From Bryobacterales bacterium (GTDB lineage Bacteria > Acidobacteriota > Terriglobia > Bryobacterales > Bryobacteraceae), in NCBI GenBank assembly GCA_019261985.1, contig JAFAQY010000018.1:62001-126000 (forward strand): 64,000 bases of DNA, read 5' to 3'. The notes under the pieces were generated by a model, which searched no databases, was not told the DNA's origin, and was given only the letters and a program-made list of their open reading frames with translations. Shown here one piece after another: positions 11,341 to 19,277 of the stretch. Position 1 is the stretch's first letter; each line of letters opens with the position of its first letter. The position numbers were made by a program, and so were the translations under genes.

Positions 11341-12264
11341 TATGATAAGTGGATCGAACGGTATCGTCAGCCGGTTCTTATTTATAATCCTTACGCAGGC
11401 AAAGTTCGCCGGAACCCGGAGCGTATTCTTCAAGCTACCACCGCCGCGTTGTCGCGCCGCGGGGTTGCGGCGCCGCGCATTCTTCCCACCGATGCCGCCG
11501 GGCACGCGACCGGGCTTGCGCGAGAAGCGGTCGCGCTTGGAGCGGATCTGGTCCTGGTTCTAGGTGGAGACGGAACCATAAACGAAGCGGCAAATGGCCT
11601 GATCCATTCCGGAATTCCGCTGGGAATTTTGCCGGCGGGGACCGCCAACGTTCTGGCCGTGGAACTGGGCCTCGGATCGCGCCTTCCGCTGGCGCTCGAG
11701 CGATTAATGGATTATGTCCCGCGGCCTATCTCGGCGGGGCGTCTGATTATCGGACTTGAAAAGCGTTATTTCTTGTGCATGGCGGGCGCGGGGCTGGACG
11801 CCAAAATTGTCACGAAGGTCGACCCGGTGCTGAAGGATCGGACGGGAAAGCTGGCATATTGGGCAGCCGGTTTGTCGCAATTACCAGAACCTCTGGAACA
11901 AGTCGAGGTCAAGCTGCAAGGCAAAACTTTCAAGTGCGGCTTTGTGCTGGTCAGTCGCGTACGCAATTACGGCGGGGATTTGGAAATCGCAAGCGGCGCA
12001 TCTTTGGATCGGGACGACTTCGAAATCGTCCTGTTCGAGGGTACGAACCCACTGCGCTACGCATGGTACATGCTGGGCGTAGGCTTACGCCAGGTTCAAA
12101 AGATGCCCGGAGTACGCACGTTCCGCGCGACATGCGCGGAAATCCTGTCTTGCGCGCATATTCAGATCGACGGCGAGTACGCCGGGCGGCACCGCGGGAA
12201 AATCGAGATCGCGACGGGCGCCCTGACCTTGCTGATGCCTCCAAGCCGGAAATCCCCCCAATAA
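11341..12264 (+). CDS. Diacylglycerol/lipid kinase-like protein (DAGK catalytic fold), probable frameshift at start
   Basis: The protein has the diacylglycerol kinase/YegS fold: LIYNPYAG near the N-terminus, LVLVLGGDGTINEAANGL (GGDGT nucleotide motif) and GILPAGTANVLA. It should phosphorylate a lipid or sphingoid alcohol in the membrane. The conserved LIYNPYAG segment is encoded from about 11341 in frame 1, but that frame has no ATG, GTG or TTG until TTG at 11449, which would drop the motif. The well-placed ATG at 11342, with GAGGAGG at 11326-11332, is in another frame. One missing base between 11342 and about 11380 would join them. It is either a real frameshift, an assembly error or a rare start codon. 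Confidence 0.75.
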   Translation, partial: YDKWIERYRQPVLIYNPYAGKVRRNPERILQATTAALSRRGVAAPRILPTDAAGHATGLAREAVALGADLVLVLGGDGTINEAANGLIHSGIPLGILPAGTANVLAVELGLGSRLPLALERLMDYVPRPISAGRLIIGLEKRYFLCMAGAGLDAKIVTKVDPVLKDRTGKLAYWAAGLSQLPEPLEQVEVKLQGKTFKCGFVLVSRVRNYGGDLEIASGASLDRDDFEIVLFEGTNPLRYAWYMLGVGLRQVQKMPGVRTFRATCAEILSCAHIQIDGEYAGRHRGKIEIATGALTLLMPPSRKSPQ

Positions 12265-12271
12265 TCGTCGA

Positions 12272-13258
12272 ATGGACAATCTCACACACTCGCTTACCGG
12301 ATTGATGCTGGCGCGCGCCGGCTTGGCCAAATCCGGCGGACGCGGCGCGACCCTGGCCGTTGTAGTCGCCGCAAACGCGCCGGATTTCGATGTTCTCTGG
12401 GCAGGTCTGCCCGGCGGCCTGCGCTACTTCCAATATCATCGCGGCATCACCCACTCCCTGGCGTTTTCACCTGTGCTCGCGCTCGTTCCGCTCGTCATAG
12501 CGCTTTTCATCGGTAAATCGTCGCTGCGCTGGCAGCTTTACCTTGCGTGCTGGCTAGGCGTGTTGAGCCACCTCGCCATGGACCTCACCAACGTTTATGG
12601 AGTCCGCCTGCTTCTGCCATTTTCCTCGCGCTGGCTGCGGCTCGATACAACCGATTTGATCGATCCGTGGATTTTACTCACACTGATCCTGGCGATTGCC
12701 GCGCCCGCGCTGGCGTCGCTTGTCAGCTCGGAGATTGCCAGCCGCAGGTCGGCGCCCCCGAAACGTGCTTGGGCCTGGTTCGCCATTATCGCAATCGTCT
12801 GCTATGGCGGCTTCCGCCTCGCTTCCCATCAGCGCGCAATCGCCGTCATGGAATCCCGGCTATACGGCAGTCTTCAGCCGCCGAAATTCGCCGCCCTGCC
12901 GGATCGGATCAACCCGCTGCGGTGGCGAGGGCTCGTGATAACCGAGGATTTCGTGATCACCACGAACATGCTCTTGACGGAACCGTACGATCCGACCGTC
13001 TTCGGCCGTATCGATTATCCGACGCGTAACTCGACGGCGATCGATGCCGCCAAGACCACCGACCCTTTCGAGGTGCTGGGAAGGTTCAGCCAGTTGCCAT
13101 TCTGGAAAGTCTCGCCCGCGGGAGATAATGTGCTGGCGCAATTAATCGATCTTCGCTTCGGCACTCCGCAGCAGCCGGGTTTCGCGAGCGCCAGCGCTTT
13201 GGTGACTCCAGACGGCCGCGTTTTGGAGGCCCGTCTGGGACCGCTTGGGTTTAGATAG
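12272..13258 (+). CDS. DUF457/YdjM-type membrane-bound predicted metal-dependent hydrolase
   Basis: Integral membrane protein of the YdjM family. The N-terminus has MDNLTHSLTGLMLARAGLA, then NAPDFDVLW and YHRGITHSLAFSP. The conserved His/Asp (HS, PDxD, H(R/S)GxTHS) resemble those of phospholipase C-like/LexA-regulated YdjM proteins. Several hydrophobic segments follow (LVPLVIALFIG, LYLACWLGVLSHLAMD, WILLTLILAIAAPAL). The C-terminal ~100 residues are soluble. The ATG lies 8 bases after the lipid kinase stop, so both genes probably share a transcript. Molecular function is unknown. Confidence 0.8.
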   Translation: MDNLTHSLTGLMLARAGLAKSGGRGATLAVVVAANAPDFDVLWAGLPGGLRYFQYHRGITHSLAFSPVLALVPLVIALFIGKSSLRWQLYLACWLGVLSHLAMDLTNVYGVRLLLPFSSRWLRLDTTDLIDPWILLTLILAIAAPALASLVSSEIASRRSAPPKRAWAWFAIIAIVCYGGFRLASHQRAIAVMESRLYGSLQPPKFAALPDRINPLRWRGLVITEDFVITTNMLLTEPYDPTVFGRIDYPTRNSTAIDAAKTTDPFEVLGRFSQLPFWKVSPAGDNVLAQLIDLRFGTPQQPGFASASALVTPDGRVLEARLGPLGFR

Positions 13259-13268
13259 ACTCTAATCG

Positions 13269-13502
13269 ATGACCGATAAAGAACGTCTAGACCGGCTCAC
13301 TGAGCGGCACGAAGCACTGACGGAATCAGTGGAGCTACTGGTTCACCAACAACAGCAGATGAATGAGAGCTTTCTGGCGTGGCAGAAAGAAACGTACGCT
13401 TCCCAGCAAACTTGGGAAAGAAACCACCAGAAAAACCAGAAGCTAATGGCAGAGATCCTAGACAGTATAAATTCTCTCGCCCGAATCGCTCATGACTCAT
13501 GA
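13269..13502 (+). CDS. Small coiled-coil protein
   Basis: A 77-residue, Gln/Glu/Lys-rich helical protein beginning MTDKERLDRLTERHEALTE with regular heptads and no membrane segment or signal peptide. It looks like the small coiled-coil proteins common in acidobacteria. It follows the DUF457 gene by 10 bases and may be co-transcribed. No function can be assigned. Confidence 0.6.
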   Translation: MTDKERLDRLTERHEALTESVELLVHQQQQMNESFLAWQKETYASQQTWERNHQKNQKLMAEILDSINSLARIAHDS

Positions 13503-13541
13503 GCGCCGCATTTCCAATCTCGAAGACCAGCAATAGCGAGC

Positions 13542-14348
13542 TTATGAGGCAGCCGCGGTAATCGCCAGATTTGCCGCATTCGCCCGAGCAAGTAGTTCGT
13601 CTTTATCCAATAACAGGGTTCGCTCAGCGTCGATACCCAGCGCCGTGGTCCCCGTCTCCTTCATCACGTCGATGGTTTGAGGGCCGATCACAGGGACATC
13701 GAACAGCAGATGCCGCCGGCGGCCCGATGCCTTCACCAGCCGCAGCGGCTTGCCTTCCACCAGCGAGGCCGCCCGGCGTAGCATCGCGTCCGTGCCCTCC
13801 ATGGCCTCGACGGCCACGCACGCTCGCTCAGCCACTGCCACGCTTTGACCGAGATCGTGCGCCGATAGAGCCGCGGCTATGCGGCGGCCATATTCGATAT
13901 CACGAGTCTCCTCCGGGGTAGGCTTGTGGCGCGTCAGAACTCCTTCCGGCGCGAGCAGATCCTTCAGCAGCAGCGTGGAATCCGCCAGTGTGATTCCTTC
14001 CTCCGCCAGAACCTTCTGCACTCCGCCGATCAGGGCATCGGTATTCTTTGTGTCAAGAGAAGCAAGCAGTTTGATCAGACGCCAGTCCGGCACGATCGAC
14101 GAGAAAATTTTCGCGTGCTTCACCTGGCCGCACATCATTACTTGCGAAATCTTTTCCTGCTTGCAGATCTCGATCAGGCGGCTCAGCGCTCCGAGTGAGA
14201 TCCAATAACAGCGCGACGCCAGCGGCTCGATACCGCGCGAAGCTTCTTCTTTTATCCCGATAGCGACGACCTCCATGCCGAGCTTGCGCGCCGCCTCCAA
14301 AGCGAGCACGGGAAAACGGCCGTTTCCGGCGATGAGACCGTAGGGCAT
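13542..14348 (-). CDS. lpxI: UDP-2,3-diacylglucosamine pyrophosphatase LpxI
   Basis: LpxI (DUF1009) cleaves UDP-2,3-diacylglucosamine to lipid X in lipid A synthesis and replaces LpxH in many non-gamma-proteobacteria. Family features visible: GLIAGNGRFPVLALEAAR at the start, VMMCGQVKHAKIF, the DTKNTDALIGGV segment and the C-terminal FDVPVIGPQTIDVMKE. The 268-residue length is normal. The start directly abuts the lpxA stop, giving an fabZ-lpxA-lpxI operon. Confidence 0.93.
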   Translation of the reverse strand: MPYGLIAGNGRFPVLALEAARKLGMEVVAIGIKEEASRGIEPLASRCYWISLGALSRLIEICKQEKISQVMMCGQVKHAKIFSSIVPDWRLIKLLASLDTKNTDALIGGVQKVLAEEGITLADSTLLLKDLLAPEGVLTRHKPTPEETRDIEYGRRIAAALSAHDLGQSVAVAERACVAVEAMEGTDAMLRRAASLVEGKPLRLVKASGRRRHLLFDVPVIGPQTIDVMKETGTTALGIDAERTLLLDKDELLARANAANLAITAAAS

Positions 14349-15125
14349 CTACTTAATCACGCCGCGCTTCGACGTTTCGATAAAGGCCAGCAGTTCGTCG
14401 ATTTCGGCCGACCGGGAAATCTCTTCGCGAATGCGCGCAACGGCCTGCGAAGTATTCAGGCCCGAGCGACTCAGCAGCCGGAAAGCTTTGTGCAGCGCGC
14501 CAATCGCTTCGGCGGAGAAGCCGCGACGCTCCAGCCCCGTCGTGTTAGCGCCGAATACTTTCGCCTCCCGCTCGCTCACCGTCATCGAGAATGGCAACAC
14601 GTCCTGAGTAATCACGGTGTAGCCGCCCACAATCGCATGCCGGCCCACTTTGCAGAACTGATGCACGGCGCTCCCGGCGCCGATCACGGCCCACTCCCCG
14701 ATAACGACATGCCCGCCCGTTGTCACCGCATTGGCAAGCACCGTGTGGTTTTCAACATGCACATCATGCGCCACGTGCACATACGCCATCAGGAGATTAT
14801 CGTCGCCGATAGATGTAAGCATGCCGCCGCCTTCCGTGCCGCGGTGTATAGTAACGAACTCGCGAATCTTGTTACGATCGCCGATTGTGGTGTAAGACCG
14901 TTCGCCTTTGTACTTCAAATCCTGCGGCGCGAGTCCAACCGTGGAATAGGGATAAAAAATATTATCGCGGCCGATGCGGAGCGGGCCCTCCATGCACACG
15001 TGCCCTTTGATTTGCGTTCCCGGACCGATCTCCACATCGGCGCCGACGATCGAATAAGGTCCTACTTCCGCCGATTCCGCGATGCATGCCGTGGGATCGA
15101 CGATAGCGGTAGGATGAATGGCCAA
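14349..15125 (-). CDS. lpxA: UDP-N-acetylglucosamine acyltransferase
   Basis: First step of lipid A synthesis: transfers an acyl chain from ACP to the 3-OH of UDP-GlcNAc in the cytosol. A left-handed beta-helix of hexapeptide repeats starts at MAIHPTAIVDPTACIAESAEVGP. AYVHVAHDVHVENHTVLAN holds the catalytic-His region. GGYTVITQDVLPFSMTVSEREAKVFGANTTGLERRGF marks the C-terminal part typical of LpxA. The 258-residue length matches. It lies 10 bases after fabZ and directly before lpxI. Confidence 0.95.
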   Translation of the reverse strand: MAIHPTAIVDPTACIAESAEVGPYSIVGADVEIGPGTQIKGHVCMEGPLRIGRDNIFYPYSTVGLAPQDLKYKGERSYTTIGDRNKIREFVTIHRGTEGGGMLTSIGDDNLLMAYVHVAHDVHVENHTVLANAVTTGGHVVIGEWAVIGAGSAVHQFCKVGRHAIVGGYTVITQDVLPFSMTVSEREAKVFGANTTGLERRGFSAEAIGALHKAFRLLSRSGLNTSQAVARIREEISRSAEIDELLAFIETSKRGVIK

Positions 15126-15134
15126 GCCGGTGCG

Positions 15135-15572
15135 CTACTCCCGATCCGCGAGCTTGCAAAGCATCTCGGCTTCTGCCACCACGGCGCCATTCACGCAAGC
15201 GGTGCCGAACATCTTTGCCACGGTCGCCTTGCGCTTGGCTAATTTCATCTCAATGCGAAGCTGATCTCCGGGCCGCACGGGTTTGCGAAATTTCGCCTGC
15301 TCCACCGATGCGAGTAATACCAGCTTATTATGACGGTCCGGAATTTGACTTAAAACCAGCACGCCAGCCACTTGCGCCATCGCCTCGACAACTAAAACCC
15401 CCGGCATCACCGGATATTCGGGAAAATGCCCGTCAAAAAACGGCTCATTAACGGTCACGTTTTTGATTCCGACAACGCGTTCCGGCTCTAATTCCTCGAT
15501 CCTATCCACCAGCAGCATGGGGTAGCGATGAGGAAGAATGTCCCGGATCGCCTGAATGTCCATCGAGACCAT
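15135..15572 (-). CDS. fabZ: 3-hydroxyacyl-ACP dehydratase FabZ
   Basis: Dehydrates 3-hydroxyacyl-ACP in fatty acid elongation and competes with LpxA for substrate. Hot-dog fold with the catalytic pair in EPFFDGHFPEYPVMPGV (His) and VVEAMAQVAG (Glu), and ILPHRYPMLLVDRI at the start. Two ATGs are possible: MVSMDIQAIR (15572) or MDIQAIR (15563), the second nearer to usual homologue starts. First gene of the fabZ-lpxA-lpxI operon. The upstream region overlaps the divergent M20 gene's leader. Confidence 0.95.
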   Translation of the reverse strand: MVSMDIQAIRDILPHRYPMLLVDRIEELEPERVVGIKNVTVNEPFFDGHFPEYPVMPGVLVVEAMAQVAGVLVLSQIPDRHNKLVLLASVEQAKFRKPVRPGDQLRIEMKLAKRKATVAKMFGTACVNGAVVAEAEMLCKLADRE

Positions 15573-15597
15573 TGGTGGTCTGGCTATTATAGCAACC

Positions 15598-16767
15598 GTG
15601 GACCCATTGTTTGGATATGCGCGGCAAAAACAAAATCAGATCGTCGCGTTGATTCAGGAATTTGTCGAATGCGAATCGCCGAGTAGCGACGCGGCTAGCG
15701 TGAACCGCTTCGTGGATCTGTTTGTGGAAAGCGTGCGTGATATCGCGCGTCCAAAAACACTTCCGGGCGGACGGTTCGGGAAGCATCTGCGTTGCGAATT
15801 TGTCCTGCCCGGCTCAAACAAGACCGGCTCAAACAAGACCGGCTCAAACAAGAGAGGACAAATTCTGGCGCTCGGCCACTCCGATACGGTGTGGCCATTG
15901 GGAACCCTGAGCTCGATGCCCTTTCGCCGCGCCCGCGGCAGGTTATGGGGACCGGGCGTATTCGACATGAAGGCCGGCCTGGCCTTTTTTATCTTCGCGA
16001 TGCGTACGCTGCGCGATCTCGAAATTCCCGTAAACCGGAAAGTCGTGCTGCAAATCAATTCCGACGAGGAGGTCGGAAGCCCGTCTTCTCGACCGCTCAC
16101 CGAAGAAGCGGCGCGGCGGAGCATGGCTGTGCTCGTTCTCGAACCGGGCACGGGACTTGAAGGCAAGCTTAAGACGGCACGTAAAGGAGTCGGCGATTAC
16201 AAGATTACCGTCCATGGACGGGCATCGCATGCGGGCGTAGACTTCGCCGCCGGTGCGAACGCAATCGTCGAGATGTCGCGCCAGCTAGAGCGTATCGCCG
16301 CATTCACCCGCCTGGATCGCGGCGTTACGGTCAGCCCAGGCGTAATCCATGGGGGAACACGAAGCAACGTGGTCGCCGCGGCGTGTACTGCCGAGGTCGA
16401 CGTTCGCATCCCTCGTCAATCGGATCAGCGCTATCTCGCACGCCGGTTCGCAAGTCTAACGCCGTTCGACAATCGCTGCTCTATTGAGGTGAGCGGAGGC
16501 ATAAACCGGCCTCCACTCGAACGCAACGAGGGGGTCCGAAAACTCTTCCGGCTGGCGCGTTCGCTAAGTGCCGAAATGGGCGTAAATCTCGAAGAATCTT
16601 CGACTGGCGGGGGTTCGGACGGTAACTTTACGGCGGCGCTTGGCGTCCCTACACTCGATGGTTTGGGCGCGGTCGGCGAAGGCGCGCATGCGGCAAACGA
16701 AAGCATTTTGATCGATCGCATCGCGGACCGGACGGCATTGCTTGCAAAACTGGTGGCAAGGTTATAA
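15598..16767 (+). CDS. M20 family metallopeptidase (glutamate carboxypeptidase-like)
   Basis: Di-zinc M20 peptidase resembling CPG2/ArgE. The first ligand pair lies in LALGHSDTVWPLG and GPGVFDMKAGL, with NSDEEVGS giving Glu/Glu. Dimerisation-domain His is in GRASHAG, and the chain ends SILIDRIADRTALLAKL. GTG at 15598 (VDPLFGYARQ) gives a normal N-terminus; an ATG at 15556 adds an unlikely stretch. A GSNKT tandem repeat occupies a surface loop before the first His ligand. No signal peptide is visible, so it may be cytosolic. The substrate is probably a C-terminal amino acid or small amide. Confidence 0.85.
   Translation: MDPLFGYARQKQNQIVALIQEFVECESPSSDAASVNRFVDLFVESVRDIARPKTLPGGRFGKHLRCEFVLPGSNKTGSNKTGSNKRGQILALGHSDTVWPLGTLSSMPFRRARGRLWGPGVFDMKAGLAFFIFAMRTLRDLEIPVNRKVVLQINSDEEVGSPSSRPLTEEAARRSMAVLVLEPGTGLEGKLKTARKGVGDYKITVHGRASHAGVDFAAGANAIVEMSRQLERIAAFTRLDRGVTVSPGVIHGGTRSNVVAAACTAEVDVRIPRQSDQRYLARRFASLTPFDNRCSIEVSGGINRPPLERNEGVRKLFRLARSLSAEMGVNLEESSTGGGSDGNFTAALGVPTLDGLGAVGEGAHAANESILIDRIADRTALLAKLVARL
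15811..15855 (+). repeat. In-frame 15-bp tandem repeat, three copies
   Basis: GGCTCAAACAAGACC occurs three times in a row, the third copy ending AGA. It encodes GSNKT-GSNKT-GSNKR within the M20 peptidase, just before the catalytic core. Copy number could change without altering the frame. Confidence 0.9.
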
Positions 16768-16779
16768 TCGCAAGGTCAT

Positions 16780-17808
16780 ATGGCTAAATCGCAGCTTCCC
16801 GCGTTGCTGGCGTTATTGGCCGCTCCCGTGTTCGCACAACAGGCTCCCACCGGTCCATCGACAGCCCTTCAGGCGCGGGTCGCTCCCCCGGCCCGAATTA
16901 CAACCTTCACCGCCTCGGCCGAATCGATTCAGTCCGGTCAACCGGTGACGCTTGTGTGGGCCGTAGAAAATCCGGCAGGTATAACGCTCGATCCGGGTAT
17001 TGGGCGGGTGACGCCTCGCGGGACGAAGCAGGTCTTCCCCACGGCGACCACGACGTACACGCTCACCGTTCGCGGACCTAACAATAGCTCGGTCACTAAG
17101 TCGGTCACCGTGAACGTTGCTGGATCGGCTTCTCCGGCATCGGTTTCAGCGGTGGCAAGCAAGAAAGAGATCCCCCGAACCGGCGATGGCAAGCCCGATT
17201 TGTCGGGAGTGTACGATTTCGGCCGAGCCCCCGGAGGCGGACGCGGAGGCCGCGGCGCCGGCGGCGCCCCGCCGGAAGGCCCGGTGCTCAAGGCCGGAGC
17301 CGAGAAATACCGTGTCGCGCGCGGCCTCAACGATTCCGGGGGCACCTCCGACTGCATGCCACTCGCCGGGCCGCAAGCGTTCGGCGTCCCGTATCAGTTC
17401 CAGATCGTCCAAAGCGCGCATAGCGTCGCGATTCTGCACGAATACCCGGGGACATTCCGCATCATCCCGACCGATGGCGGACCCCATGCCGCGGATCTCG
17501 ACCCCACCTGGATGGGCGACTCAATCGGACATTGGGAAGGCGATACTTTGGTGATCGACACCGCCGGTTTCAACGATAAGACCGAGATCAGCGGCTTTCA
17601 TCACACCGAGGCGCTTCATCTGATCGAGCGCTTCCGCCGCGCCGATTTCGATACACTCCAATACGAAGCCACCCTTGAAGACCCAAATGTCTTCGAGAAG
17701 CCTTGGACCGTAAGCCGGACGTTTGCTTTACGTCCCGACTTGGCCAAGGTGGACGAATTTGTTTGCGAAAATAATCGCGACTACAGTAAATTCTTTGAGA
17801 AGAAGTAG
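16780..17808 (+). CDS. Secreted Ig-like protein of the 'GDTLV.D..GFND' paralogue family
   Basis: Exported protein: signal peptide MAKSQLPALLALLAAPVFA. Residues about 45-115 form an Ig-like/PKD domain (VTLVWAVENPAG...TTTYTLTVRGPNN). After a Gly-rich linker comes a domain shared with genes at 18.2, 51.3 and 55.3 kb: GKPDLSGVY, then GHWEGDTLVIDTAGFNDKT, HTEALHLIERF, LEDPNVFEKPW and a C-terminal CENN. This domain is widespread as an uncharacterised secreted family in Solibacter-type acidobacteria. Function is not known. Its start is close behind the M20 gene, and a DUF6152 gene follows by 16 bases. Confidence 0.75.
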   Translation: MAKSQLPALLALLAAPVFAQQAPTGPSTALQARVAPPARITTFTASAESIQSGQPVTLVWAVENPAGITLDPGIGRVTPRGTKQVFPTATTTYTLTVRGPNNSSVTKSVTVNVAGSASPASVSAVASKKEIPRTGDGKPDLSGVYDFGRAPGGGRGGRGAGGAPPEGPVLKAGAEKYRVARGLNDSGGTSDCMPLAGPQAFGVPYQFQIVQSAHSVAILHEYPGTFRIIPTDGGPHAADLDPTWMGDSIGHWEGDTLVIDTAGFNDKTEISGFHHTEALHLIERFRRADFDTLQYEATLEDPNVFEKPWTVSRTFALRPDLAKVDEFVCENNRDYSKFFEKK

Positions 17809-17824
17809 GAGGTTCTAGTTCAAC

Positions 17825-18196
17825 ATGAAATTGCGGCTGATGAGTTTGACTATAGCGGTGGCGCTGCTGGCCGCCTCGAACCCGGTCTTCGCGCACCATT
17901 CGACGGCGATGTACAACATGGCCAATCCGACCACCGTGACCGGAGTAGTAAAACGGTTCGAGTGGACCAATCCCCACGCTTACATCTATCTCGAAGTCAA
18001 AGACGAGCAGGGCAAGACCGTGGAATGGGCCATCGAAATGATGAGCCTGAATCATCTGAAATCGTACGGTTGGTCCCACACCACCGTGAAGCCCGGCGAT
18101 ATGATCTCCTGCACTGGCGGCGCGGCAAAGAGCGGCGACCCGGCCATGCTGAGCTCTCTGATCAAGCTCGCCGACGGCCGCATGATTAAGTCTTAG
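17825..18196 (+). CDS. DUF6152-type secreted protein
   Basis: Small exported protein: signal peptide ending ...SNPVFAHHST, then the family pattern HHSTAMYN..NPTTVTGVVKRFEWTNPHAYIYLEVKD and LKSYGWSHTTVKPGD, a beta-barrel (OB-like) layout. A paralogue lies at 56.8 kb, also beside a member of the GDTLV.D family, so the two families are probably functionally linked. Conserved His right after the cleavage site could bind metal. The next gene starts 2 bases after its stop. Confidence 0.85.
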   Translation: MKLRLMSLTIAVALLAASNPVFAHHSTAMYNMANPTTVTGVVKRFEWTNPHAYIYLEVKDEQGKTVEWAIEMMSLNHLKSYGWSHTTVKPGDMISCTGGAAKSGDPAMLSSLIKLADGRMIKS

Positions 18197-18197
18197 G

Positions 18198-19277
18198 ATG
18201 TCCATTGTGGGGCAGGTTGCCAACCTGCGACGGGTTGCCAACCCGTCTGCTGACGGTTTCCAAACGCCAAGAGCGCGCTGTCCAATTCGATTTTTGGCGC
18301 TTGCCGCAGTGGCTTTAACCGCCGCGGCCCAGGCGCCCGCGCCGCCTGCACAGGCCGGCCGAGGCGGCCGCATCGCGCCGCCCCCTCGAATCCTCAGCTT
18401 CACCGCGCAGCCCAGCACGGTTGATGCGGGCAAAAGAGTGGCACTCACGTGGGCCACCGAGAACCCAAGCGGCGTCTCCATCGATCCGGATATCGGACGC
18501 GTAACGCCGCGAGGAACGCGGCAGGTTTCGCCCGCGGGTACGACTACCTATACCCTGACTGTCGGAGGTCCGAACAATACCACCGTCACGAGCTCAGTGA
18601 CGGTCACAGTGAGGGGCTCGGCTGCTGCCTCCGCTGCGAAGCCGGCTTCGGAAACGAAGCCGGCCCGAATGCCCGACGGCAAGCCCGACCTCTCCGGTGT
18701 CTACGGTTTCGCAGGCGCGCGCGGAGCCACTCCGCCGTCTTTGAAGCCAGGCGCCGAAAAATTCAAAATCGTCCGCGGCCCCAACGATGTTCGCGGTACA
18801 ACCACGCTCGGCACGGACTGCAAGCCGCTCGGAATTCCGCAATCCTTTGCGACTCCGTATCCGTTTCAGATCGTCCAGACGCCCAAGCTGTTGGTGATGA
18901 TTTTTGAATATCCGAACGCCGTGCGAATGATTCCGTTGGATGGCCGGCCGCATCCAGCCGATCCGGATCCCACCTGGATGGGCGACGGGATTGGGCGCTG
19001 GGACGGAGATACTCTGGTCGTCGACAGCGTAGGATTCAACGACAAAACCGAAGTGAACGGCTATATGCACACCGAGGCTCTGCATGTAGTCGAGCGGTAC
19101 AAGAAGCTCGACAACGGCAACTTGCAATACGAGGTCACCGTGGAAGATCCGAATGTATTCGCCGGCCCCTGGGTGATGCCCGCCCGAACCTTTCCCTTCC
19201 GCCCTGAGCTTGAAAAAGTCGATGAGTTCGTGTGCGAAAACACGCAGGACTACGAAAAGTTGTTTGGCAAGAAGTAG
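18198..19277 (+). CDS. Secreted Ig-like protein of the 'GDTLV.D..GFND' family; N-terminus made from repeat
   Basis: Paralogue of the 16.8 kb gene: an Ig-like domain with TTTYTLTVGGPNN, then PDGKPDLSGVYGF, RWDGDTLVVDSVGFNDKT, HTEALHVVERYK and VDEFVCENTQDY. The hydrophobic signal sequence (FLALAAVALTAAAQ) starts near residue 31. The ~30 residues before it (SIVGQVANLRRVANPSADG) are encoded by a family A palindrome and adjoining sequence, so the natural start may have been displaced, with a new ATG just after the DUF6152 stop. The 3' end overlaps the convergent ribF by 28 bases. Confidence 0.7.
   Translation: MSIVGQVANLRRVANPSADGFQTPRARCPIRFLALAAVALTAAAQAPAPPAQAGRGGRIAPPPRILSFTAQPSTVDAGKRVALTWATENPSGVSIDPDIGRVTPRGTRQVSPAGTTTYTLTVGGPNNTTVTSSVTVTVRGSAAASAAKPASETKPARMPDGKPDLSGVYGFAGARGATPPSLKPGAEKFKIVRGPNDVRGTTTLGTDCKPLGIPQSFATPYPFQIVQTPKLLVMIFEYPNAVRMIPLDGRPHPADPDPTWMGDGIGRWDGDTLVVDSVGFNDKTEVNGYMHTEALHVVERYKKLDNGNLQYEVTVEDPNVFAGPWVMPARTFPFRPELEKVDEFVCENTQDYEKLFGKK
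18206..18249. repeat. Family A palindrome inside a coding start
   Basis: GTGGGGCAGGTTGCCAACCTGC followed by a GGGTTGCCAACCC palindrome. It is translated as the first residues of the secreted protein that starts at 18198. Confidence 0.8.

Noticed and set aside
14490..15242. A 250-codon plus-strand frame over lpxA/fabZ
   Set aside because: Antisense shadow of two clear lipid A/fatty acid genes.
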